Positions 1 through 5,516 of a stretch of 7,602 bases of DNA are shown piece after piece (positions within the stretch are counted from its first letter, which is position 1; every line of letters begins with the position of its first letter). The position numbers and the translations under genes were made by a program. Source of the stretch: Planctomycetota bacterium (GTDB lineage: Bacteria; Planctomycetota; SZUA-567; H5-PLA8); the NCBI GenBank assembly GCA_025355035.1, contig JANXLS010000511.1, forward strand, positions 1-7,602. The letters are read 5' to 3'. The notes below the pieces were generated by a model that made no database searches, was not told the DNA's origin, and was given only the letters and a program-made list of their open reading frames with translations.

Positions 1-635
1 GTCGCGGCCACATCCGTGCTCACGCCCAATCCTGGCAACAACCGCGCCGCTTCCGCGCGAACCGTTTCGTCCGCGTCGGCCAGCGCCTGCAGAATCACTT
101 CCGCTTTTTCGGACGGAATCAACGGCGAAAATGCGAGAATACGCAACGCTTCGATTCGTTCGCTGGCGTGGGCCGATGTGACCAATTTCAAGCGAACGCG
201 CGTCAAGTGGTCGTCGCCAAAAAGTGCGTTCGATGCTTTGGGAGTGGAGTCCGTTTCGCGCGGAGCAGCGATCTTCGCCGCCTGTTGAGTAGCCAGTGGT
301 TGCGCATTCGTCCCGGACCATTCGTCCGCCGATTCGAGTTCGTCTTCGAGACACATGACACGCGTCCCCGCGTCGTCTTCGGAGACGGCCAAAGCAGCAT
401 GAACGTCCGATTCCATCGCGAGCGCGTTCACGCGCGACGTGTCGAGTGTCACGGCTTCAAGCAGAACATCGCCGCGAAGCAGCAGCGTTTCAAGCGCTGA
501 GCCCGGCTTGGCCGCTTCGAGCACCGCAACGGTAATCAGCAGCTTTTTTTTCAGCAGTGCCCCGATCCGGGCAAGCAACCGGTTGCTCAGTCCCAGATGC
601 GCGATTTCGTCGGGTTTGGACACACCTTTAATCAT
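1..635 (-). CDS. HEAT-repeat-like protein, C-terminus beyond window
   Basis: The minus strand is open from an ATG at 635-633 to the window edge, giving 211 residues with no stop. The start overlaps the tatC stop by four bases (ATGA, 635-632), which suggests translational coupling. Residues about 1-65 are amphipathic and rich in Leu, Ala and Lys. Residues about 95-140 form an acidic, Ser/Thr/Gln/Ala-rich linker. Residues about 143-205 look like paired helices of HEAT/PBS-lyase-like repeats, with short motifs such as ASERIEALRILA and ADETVRAEAARLL spaced about 34 residues apart. No signal peptide or membrane segment is visible. HEAT arrays usually act as protein-binding scaffolds, so no enzymatic role can be given. 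The name rests on pattern recognition of one to two repeats. A run of eight A residues in the coding strand (546-553 on the plus strand) lies within codons 29-31. The gene is clearly real; its exact function is unknown. Confidence 0.8.
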   Translation of the reverse strand, partial: MIKGVSKPDEIAHLGLSNRLLARIGALLKKKLLITVAVLEAAKPGSALETLLLRGDVLLEAVTLDTSRVNALAMESDVHAALAVSEDDAGTRVMCLEDELESADEWSGTNAQPLATQQAAKIAAPRETDSTPKASNALFGDDHLTRVRLKLVTSAHASERIEALRILAFSPLIPSEKAEVILQALADADETVRAEAARLLPGLGVSTDVAA

Positions 636-1642
636 GACTTCTGAATGCCGTTGGTTGAGGGATTCCCCGCATAGGGATCGTCCGACTTGCGGTAGAAGAT
701 GGCGGCCATCAATATCGAAATCAGATAGATTCCGAGAATCATCCCCGAAAACGCACCCATCGAAATCAAATCATTACCCGGCGAAACAATTGCTCCCAGC
801 ACAATCGAACCAAACGTTAGTCCCCTCCAATATTTCAATAGCCATCCGGCCGAAAGCATTCCGAATCGCGCCATGCCCGCCACCAGCAACGGAATTTCCC
901 AAAGCAAGCCGCTCACAACCATCATGGTGATTAAGAGTTCAACACACTTTTCAGCGGTCCAATTGGGGGTCACTTTGAGACGCAGATCAAGCCACAGAAA
1001 AAAGTCGAACGTCAGAGGCGCAAGAATGAAATACGCGATCGCAGTTCCGGCGACAAAGAAGAATGCTCCGCCGTAAAGTACCGGCTTGATGGCCCCCTTT
1101 TCTTTGTCGTGCAATCCCGGCGAAACAAATGCCCACAATTCGTACACAACAATTGGAGCTGCGATCACCAGGCCGGCCCAGAACCCAAGCCAGATCACCG
1201 ACAGCATTGAGCCCAGCGGTTCGGTTGTCGTGATGTGAATGATATGCCCATCCGCCGGAGGTTTACCGGCAAGGGAATAAATCTTGACGTATTTCTCGTC
1301 GATGATGCGAATGGGTTCCAGCAGGAACGCGTAAACGACTTCGTAGAAGATCAATGCAACGAGAATGCAAGCCGCCACCGCGATGATCGAAACCCACAAA
1401 CGCTTTCGAAGTTCCATCAAATGATCGATGAAGCCCATCCGCGCATCTTCGACTTCGGTCTTGTTGCGAAAACGTGAAATCGGATCGTTTGATAGCGGCA
1501 CTGTTTTCTTGGGCGGCACGGGCGGAACCACCACCGGTTTGACCGGGGGCGGGGGAGGCGTGTTTGCAATCGGCGCCGCCGGATCAACCGTTGCAGGTAT
1601 TCCAGTTGACAGAGCTGATTCGTTGTTTTCCGGTTCGGACAT
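632..1642 (-). CDS. tatC: Sec-independent (twin-arginine) translocase subunit TatC
   Basis: TatC is the multi-spanning inner-membrane core of the Tat system; with TatA/B it recognises twin-arginine signal peptides and exports folded proteins. The 336-residue product has the family hallmark FIDHLMELRKRL (residues 71-82) just before the first membrane helix. Six hydrophobic segments lie at about 84-107, 146-168, 187-212, 235-257, 271-288 and 293-316. The first-cytoplasmic-loop region YELWAFVSPGL (167-177) is followed by E181, matching the signal-recognition Glu of E. coli TatC. WEIP (248-251) and SPGND (287-291) match later conserved points. TatC is usually about 250 residues; the excess is a cytoplasmic N-terminal extension of roughly 65 residues with a proline/valine-rich stretch at about 29-48. 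No tatA or tatB is in view. The gene lies 59 bases after larE and overlaps the next gene by 4. The ribosome binding site is weak. Confidence 0.96.
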   Translation of the reverse strand: MSEPENNESALSTGIPATVDPAAPIANTPPPPPVKPVVVPPVPPKKTVPLSNDPISRFRNKTEVEDARMGFIDHLMELRKRLWVSIIAVAACILVALIFYEVVYAFLLEPIRIIDEKYVKIYSLAGKPPADGHIIHITTTEPLGSMLSVIWLGFWAGLVIAAPIVVYELWAFVSPGLHDKEKGAIKPVLYGGAFFFVAGTAIAYFILAPLTFDFFLWLDLRLKVTPNWTAEKCVELLITMMVVSGLLWEIPLLVAGMARFGMLSAGWLLKYWRGLTFGSIVLGAIVSPGNDLISMGAFSGMILGIYLISILMAAIFYRKSDDPYAGNPSTNGIQKS

Positions 1643-1701
1643 GGCGTTGCTTCAATCTCGGATGTGGATGATATCGTTTCGTTGCCGTTCGCTTCGAACG
1701 G

Positions 1702-2544
1702 TTACTTCTTCAGCGCGGCTTCCATCAGCGATCCGGATCGCAATCCCAGCAAATCCAGTGTCACATGCGCAAAACCGAGCGCTTGCAATTCGCGCGTGAC
1801 TTCCGCGCTTTTTTCGAGCATCTCAGCAAATTTGTCTGGAGTTATTTCCAGCCGCGCAATCGTTCCGTGATGCCTCAATCGGCACTCCCGAAACCCCGCC
1901 TTATGCAGATAATACTCCCCGCGGGCGATTTGCGAAAGCTTTTCCGCCGAGACGCGTTCGCCGAACGGAATGCGGCTCGACAGACACGCCGCGCCCGGCT
2001 TGTCCCACGTCGGCAGATTCATCTCATGGGACAGCGCCCGAATCTCTTCTTTGTACAATTTCGCCTCGCGCAACGGGAACACCGAGCCGCGTTCTTTCGC
2101 CGCTGTTTCGCCGGGACGAATGTCCGACAGATCGTCCATCGTCGCCCCCAGCGCCACCGGACCGCCGCGTTCTTCTGCGAATTTCAGCAGCTTCGTCATC
2201 AATTCCGCTTTGCAGAAATAGCAGCGATTCAACGGATTCGACGCGTAGTTCTCGTCGCTCAATTCCTGTGTCCGAACAATTTCGTGACGAAACCCGAAGC
2301 GCTCAGCCAGCGCCTTCGCGTCGTCCAATTCTTCCGGCGCAAGCGACTCCGAATCCGCCGTGACAGCGAGCGCTTTTTCTTTCAACACGCGAGCCGCAAC
2401 GACCGCGAGGAACGTCGAATCCACACCGCCGGAATAAGCGACAATCAAGCTGCCGTAGCCCAGCAACAGTCGCTCCAGCTCCGCCAGCTTCTGGCGTGCT
2501 TCCTGTGTCGGAGCCGAGATCGTTTCGATTGTCGGAATGCTCAT
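1702..2544 (-). CDS. larE: ATP-dependent sulfur transferase LarE (nickel-pincer cofactor synthesis)
   Basis: LarE is a cytoplasmic PP-loop ATPase that adenylates a carboxylated pyridinium precursor and inserts sulfur, a step toward the nickel-pincer nucleotide used by lactate racemase and related LarA enzymes. The 280-residue protein has the PP-loop SGGVDS at residues 38-43, followed by TADSESL (62-68). It then has NRCYFCKAEL (106-115), LGATMDD (132-138) and KPGAACLSSRIPFGERVS (182-199). The cysteine in ACLSSR (C187) matches the sulfur-donor position of the Lactobacillus enzyme. Together with C108 and C111 it gives the three-cysteine set described for [4Fe-4S]-dependent LarE proteins, in which sulfur is carried by the cluster rather than sacrificed from the protein. 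The length is typical. It follows hemB by 7 bases with only a weak Shine-Dalgarno-like GAGTGAG. No larA, larB or larC is in the window. Confidence 0.95.
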   Translation of the reverse strand: MSIPTIETISAPTQEARQKLAELERLLLGYGSLIVAYSGGVDSTFLAVVAARVLKEKALAVTADSESLAPEELDDAKALAERFGFRHEIVRTQELSDENYASNPLNRCYFCKAELMTKLLKFAEERGGPVALGATMDDLSDIRPGETAAKERGSVFPLREAKLYKEEIRALSHEMNLPTWDKPGAACLSSRIPFGERVSAEKLSQIARGEYYLHKAGFRECRLRHHGTIARLEITPDKFAEMLEKSAEVTRELQALGFAHVTLDLLGLRSGSLMEAALKK

Positions 2545-2551
2545 TTCTTAG

Positions 2552-3535
2552 TTACTCACTCAACCACTGTGCCAACTCTTTGGCCCAGTAGGTAATGATC
2601 ATATCCGCCCCGGCGCGGCGAATGCCAGCGACGATCTCCAGGACCGTTCGCTTCTCGTCGATCCAGCCGCGTTCTGCGGCGGCTTTGACCATGCTGTATT
2701 CGCCGGAGACGTTGTAGGCGCAGACGGGAAGATCGACATGTCGACGCACGTCCGCAATCACGTCGAGGTACGCCAACGCTGGCTTGACCATGACGATATC
2801 CGCGCCTTCTTCGACATCCAGAAGCGCTTCACGCCGGCCTTCGCGCTTGTTGTTGCAATCCATCTGATACTGTCTTCGATCGCCGAACGCGGGAGCCGAA
2901 TCTGCTGCGTCGCGGAACGGGCCGTAAAATGCCGACGCGTATTTCACGCTGTACGCCATGATAGCCGTCTGCGTCATTCCGGCCGCGTCCAACCCTGAAC
3001 GAATCGCGCGGACCATCCCATCCATCATCCCCGAAGGCGCGATGATGTCCGCCCCCGCTCCGGCTTGAGCGACCGCGGCACGAGCAAGATTGTCGAGCGT
3101 GGGATCGTTCTCGACTTCCCGCTTCGTATTCAAAATGCCGCAATGCCCGTGGTCTGTGTATTCGCAAAAGCAGTTGTCGGCGATCAGCATCAACTCCGGC
3201 ACTTCGGCGCGAATCGCGCGCAGCGCTTTTTGAACGATTCCTTCTTCCGCCCATGCTTCCGATCCGCAGGCATCTTTGCGGCTGCGATCCGGAACACCGA
3301 ACAAAATCGTCGCCGGGACGCGCAGTTTGCGCAACAGCTTCGCTTCTTCGACGGCTCGATCGACGGACATCTGGAAGACGCCCGGCATGGATGTGATCTC
3401 GCGTTTCACGCCGCTGCCATCGCAGACGAAAATGGGCGAAATCAAATGATCGACGCTGGTATGCGTTTCGCGAACCAATCGCCGCATGGCATCGGATTGC
3501 CGCAATCGACGCGGCCGGGAAAAGGGAAAAGTCAT
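2552..3535 (-). CDS. hemB: Porphobilinogen synthase (delta-aminolevulinic acid dehydratase)
   Basis: HemB condenses two 5-aminolevulinate molecules to porphobilinogen, the first common pyrrole of heme, siroheme and cobalamin synthesis, in the cytoplasm. I chose the ATG at 3535, giving 327 residues, the usual length; an ORF open further upstream would add 25 basic residues unlike the family. Visible marks in this numbering are RPRRLR (7-12), the metal-site segment DNCFCEYTDHGHCG (120-133) with C122, C124 and C132, the catalytic lysines K198 in SVKYASAFYGPFRDA and K251 in MVKPALAYLDV, and NVSGEYSM (275-282). The three-cysteine segment places it in the zinc-dependent class rather than the Asp-rich magnesium class. 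No clear Shine-Dalgarno precedes the ATG; a 7-codon reading frame ends in an ATGA overlap there. It lies 90 bases after the upstream gene and 7 before larE. Confidence 0.97.
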   Translation of the reverse strand: MTFPFSRPRRLRQSDAMRRLVRETHTSVDHLISPIFVCDGSGVKREITSMPGVFQMSVDRAVEEAKLLRKLRVPATILFGVPDRSRKDACGSEAWAEEGIVQKALRAIRAEVPELMLIADNCFCEYTDHGHCGILNTKREVENDPTLDNLARAAVAQAGAGADIIAPSGMMDGMVRAIRSGLDAAGMTQTAIMAYSVKYASAFYGPFRDAADSAPAFGDRRQYQMDCNNKREGRREALLDVEEGADIVMVKPALAYLDVIADVRRHVDLPVCAYNVSGEYSMVKAAAERGWIDEKRTVLEIVAGIRRAGADMIITYWAKELAQWLSE

Positions 3536-3625
3536 CGAAAACTCAAGTTGATCATGAAAGTGAAAATACCGCGCTCGTCTTCGTGGTCCCGTTTGCCCGG
3601 CACAGCGCATCTGGGCACGTGGATT

Positions 3626-4168
3626 TTACAGGCCGTTCTGCTGGTCGTCGCCCAACTCGCCCGAACCGTTTTGTCCGCTTTGACCATCCTGCTCCTGCTT
3701 TTCGGCGGCCGCAGCTTTGATCGGGACGTTGTACTCTTCGCGCGCCACAACAAGCAGCACTTCAGCGGATTTATCGTCAGCGCGTAGAACACACAGATTG
3801 AGGAAATCAGAATCGCCGCGCGCAGCTAGCGCATCGGCGATCTTCTGCGGCAACTCCTCGCGTTTGGCGACGACTTCGACCGTCTCGAACGTGGTCGTTG
3901 TGGTGTGACCTTCCTTGGGCTCAGGGCGAGCGATCTCACCCATGACGCGATCGATCACCTGCATCTTCAAAAGATACTGTTCTTCCAGTTGGGTCAGCGT
4001 GAAGTTGCCCAGTTCCGCGCCGCTCATTTCAGCTCGCAGGCGCGGCCGATTGTCGAGGATGTAATCGACCATCCGGTTGTACAGAAGGGTCCGGTTCTGC
4101 GAGAGCGCTTTGTAAGCCCGTTTCGCGCGATTTTCCGGGCTGTTGGGCGGGTACTTTTTGGCGGCCAA
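3626..4168 (-). CDS. Unrecognised 180-residue protein, first gene of the hemB-larE-tatC cluster
   Basis: I do not recognise a family. The frame stays open up to an ATG at 4330, but the best start is the TTG at 4168-4166. An AGGAG sits 7 bases upstream of it, and the extra 54 residues of the longer form are arginine-rich and cross a strong dyad. From TTG the protein starts MAAKKYPPNSPENRAKRAYK, a basic segment. Residues about 17-85 look helical, with an amphipathic stretch around NFTLTQLEEQYLLKMQVID. Then comes a Thr-rich link (TTTTTF, about 92-97), a mixed alpha/beta stretch with ADALAARG and LNLCVLRAD, and a beta-like EVLLVVAREEYNVPI. The last 25 residues are a disordered Gln/Gly/Glu/Asp/Ser tail. 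No signal peptide or membrane helix is visible. The tight co-directional context suggests co-transcription with hemB. The coding call is supported by the ribosome binding site and the protein's even composition; the function is unknown. Confidence 0.72.
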   Translation of the reverse strand: MAAKKYPPNSPENRAKRAYKALSQNRTLLYNRMVDYILDNRPRLRAEMSGAELGNFTLTQLEEQYLLKMQVIDRVMGEIARPEPKEGHTTTTTFETVEVVAKREELPQKIADALAARGDSDFLNLCVLRADDKSAEVLLVVAREEYNVPIKAAAAEKQEQDGQSGQNGSGELGDDQQNGL

Positions 4169-4175
4169 GGCTCTT

Positions 4176-4180
4176 CTCCT
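4176..4180 (-). promoter_or_regulatory. Ribosome binding site that decides a TTG start
   Basis: The minus strand reads AGGAG here, 7 bases before the TTG at 4168. Neither of the in-frame ATG codons further upstream (4330 and 4252) has a comparable site, so this favours the 180-residue form of the gene. Confidence 0.65.
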
Positions 4181-4248
4181 GCGAAGCGAGTAGTTCAACA
4201 AAGCTGATTTGACGGATTTGCTTGCGTCTGTTTGTCCGGCTCTTCGTT

Positions 4249-4290
4249 GCATACTCAGCCAGTGATTCTCGAATATCTGACTGAGTATGC
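4249..4290 (-). promoter_or_regulatory. Near-perfect 14-bp dyad / 5' leader hairpin
   Basis: GCATACTCAGCCAG at 4249-4262 and CTGACTGAGTATGC at 4277-4290 are inverted copies with one mismatch. In minus-strand RNA that mismatch is a U-G pair, so the 14-bp stem is unbroken. Its 14-base loop can itself form a short AUUC/GAAU helix. No U-run follows, so it does not look like an intrinsic terminator. It lies between the promoter-like site at 4306-4335 and the TTG start at 4168, so it would sit at or close to the 5' end of the transcript. It may be a protein operator, a stabilising 5' stem-loop or a translational control element; the sequence does not distinguish these. Confidence 0.6.
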
Positions 4291-4305
4291 GCCTCGATCC
4301 GAACA

Positions 4306-4335
4306 AAAATACGCGGCGCAAACCCGTCAAATCAA
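4306..4335 (-). promoter_or_regulatory. Candidate sigma-70-like promoter for the left operon
   Basis: On the minus strand, TTGATT (4335-4330) and TATTTT (4311-4306) are separated by 18 bases. A start of transcription near 4299 would place the dyad at 4290-4249 in the first bases of the RNA. The boxes are imperfect matches and no start site is known. The rest of the interval 4336-4463 shows no gene and no convincing terminator for the phosphatase. Confidence 0.3.
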
Positions 4336-4452
4336 CATTGTCGAACCACTCGCGTTAAATCCCAGTTAACTTTTAGTCATACACGGCCCATTTGTCGAGC
4401 AAATTCCATCAAGCGCAGATCTATATACATTTGGCGACGCCGGGTTGCCCTT

Positions 4453-4476
4453 TAATCGTTCTTCTAATCGTTCTTC
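4453..4476 (-). repeat. 12-bp tandem duplication across a stop codon
   Basis: TAATCGTTCTTC occurs twice back to back on the plus strand. On the minus strand this encodes Lys-Asn-Asp-stop twice in the same frame: the phosphatase ends KND-TAG and the duplicate reads KND-TAA. Confidence 0.85.
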
Positions 4477-5138
4477 CGTTTTCCCGTTTCACTCGCCGCG
4501 CGTTTTTCATATTCTGCCGGGTACGTTTCGATCAGCCATTCTTTTAGCGACTTGCCGTCGGAGGTCTGGTGGTACAAATCGAAAAACGCGTTGATCGACT
4601 TTGCCTTGCCGAATGGAAAATGGCCGTAACGCCAGGTGACTTGCTCGGACTCCGCGTCGGGTAGCGGCCTTTTTTCAACGAGATGCAGATAAAACGCGCT
4701 GGCCAAGCCAGTGCGGTCCGAACCCGATCGACAGTGAAGCAACATCGGATACGGTCCCGCTTCCAGCTTTGCAACGAGATGCTGAAGCACGTCCGGCTTT
4801 GGCAGGGCACCCAGGCCGATGTTAATATCGTCGAGATCGACTTTTTCAGCCGCACACGCAGCAACCTCTCCTTTATACCACTCCGCGTTCTTTTGCTCGC
4901 CGCGCAGATTCAACACGCACCTGATACCGTTGTGTCGGATGGCATCGGTAATCGCTTGCGGCGTGAGTTGCTCGCTGCGGTAACATTTCCCGGAAACAAT
5001 CGTGTGGAAATTCCCGAAGACGCCGATGTACGCCAAGAAGCTCAGCGAGGCGACGCCAATTAACGCGGTTGCAACCAGCGCGCGTTTTAACAGCATCGAA
5101 GGCTTCTGGGAGGCAGTGACACGTTCGTTTTCCACCAT
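4464..5138 (-). CDS. Membrane-anchored tyrosine/dual-specificity phosphatase
   Basis: The 224-residue protein has a short basic N-terminus and one hydrophobic helix at about 18-40, which probably anchors it in the inner membrane with the catalytic domain outside the cytoplasm; an uncleaved signal is more likely than a cleaved one. The domain starts with GKCYRSEQLTP (50-60) and GIRCVLNLRGE (71-81), as in the bacterial relatives of the SIW14/DSP-like phosphatases. It carries the CX5R signature HCRSGSDRTG (135-144), with nucleophile C136 and phosphate-binding R142. Aspartates at 101-104 lie where a general acid might be, but I cannot assign it. The substrate is unknown. The start at ATG 5138 has AAGGA 11 bases upstream, rather far. 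It is divergent from the DUF11 gene and stands apart from the hemB cluster by about 295 bases. The C-terminal tail is basic and ends at a duplicated stop. Confidence 0.88.
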   Translation of the reverse strand: MVENERVTASQKPSMLLKRALVATALIGVASLSFLAYIGVFGNFHTIVSGKCYRSEQLTPQAITDAIRHNGIRCVLNLRGEQKNAEWYKGEVAACAAEKVDLDDINIGLGALPKPDVLQHLVAKLEAGPYPMLLHCRSGSDRTGLASAFYLHLVEKRPLPDAESEQVTWRYGHFPFGKAKSINAFFDLYHQTSDGKSLKEWLIETYPAEYEKRAASETGKRKND

Positions 5139-5381
5139 TTCAGAAGAAGTCCTTGTAAAGAATTCCGTTGATCGTGCGAGAGTGTTCTACTCGCCACAGC
5201 ATAAAATGCAATATGCGTGGGGGCACTACACTTACGACTACTACAACGGCACTTTGCCTACGAAGGGATTGTCCTATCCCTATCGGGACATAAACGGTTG
5301 TTGTTGTACCACCAGAGTGGCGATCCCTGTCCGTTGCGATTCGGCGTACGAAACATATTTTGTCTGCACTTGTTATTACAA

Positions 5382-5418
5382 TTCAACCCGATTGAACATT
5401 CAACCGATATAAGTTGAA
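5382..5418 (+). promoter_or_regulatory. Cluster of four TTCAA/TTGAA half-sites around a TATAAG box
   Basis: Half-sites lie at 5382-5386 (TTCAA), 5392-5396 (TTGAA), 5399-5403 (TTCAA) and 5414-5418 (TTGAA). They form alternating inverted repeats, and TATAAG at 5408-5413 could be a -10 box. No good -35 box is found at 16-18 bases, which would suit an activated or alternative-sigma promoter for the DUF11 gene. This is inferred from symmetry only. Confidence 0.35.
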
Positions 5419-5421
5419 GGG

Positions 5422-5460
5422 TTTAAGGCGCTAAGCTGTCTTAAGCACGTGCGAACGTGC
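5422..5460 (+). promoter_or_regulatory. Two adjacent predicted hairpins in the DUF11 gene leader
   Basis: The first hairpin pairs TTTAAGGCG (5422-5430) with TGTCTTAAG (5437-5445) through A-U, G-C and a few G-U pairs around a 6-base loop. The second is GCACGT (5445-5450), loop GCGA (5451-5454), ACGTGC (5455-5460): a perfect 6-bp stem with a GNRA tetraloop. The two share base 5445, so they would stack end to end. They lie 57 bases before the ATG at 5517. I compared the stretch by eye with the c-di-GMP-I and cobalamin classes and found no match. Confidence 0.45.
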
Positions 5461-5516
5461 ACCATCGGGGGAGGCGCGTGAGTCGTTTCCTAGTTTATAA
5501 CGCCGGGAGAAATGCG

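Larger units (their letters stand above)
5139..5516. other. Non-coding divergent intergenic region with inverted repeats
   Basis: This 378-base interval separates the divergent phosphatase and DUF11 genes. Frames that cross it have no coding character. It contains AGGGAT-6-ATCCCT at 5264-5281, overlapping TGTCC (5270-5274) and GGACA (5286-5290). Another ATCCCT follows at 5323-5328. The TTCAA/TTGAA cluster and the two leader hairpins are listed separately. On the minus side, no clear promoter for the phosphatase could be chosen. Confidence 0.7.

Noticed and set aside
546..553. Run of eight A residues in the HEAT-like gene as a programmed frameshift site
   Set aside because: The zero frame stays open before and after the run, so no frameshift is needed to explain the gene.
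1765..2595. 276-codon open frame on the plus strand opposite larE
   Set aside because: Its product is arginine/phenylalanine-rich and low in acidic residues, typical of an antisense shadow, and larE on the other strand is unmistakable.
3065..3787. 240-codon open frame on the plus strand opposite hemB and the 180-residue gene
   Set aside because: It spans two genes and the gap between them, and shows no domain or ribosome site.
3532..3792. 86-codon minus-strand frame overlapping the C-terminus of the 180-residue gene
   Set aside because: The composition is basic and shadow-like. Only its last seven codons are of interest, and they are reported separately.
5002..5412. 136-codon plus-strand frame across the phosphatase start and the intergenic region
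   Set aside because: It begins antisense to the phosphatase, runs through repeat-rich non-coding sequence and has no recognisable protein character.
5422..5516. Known riboswitch class (c-di-GMP-I or cobalamin)
   Set aside because: The conserved motifs of those classes, as I remember them, are absent; only generic hairpins are seen.
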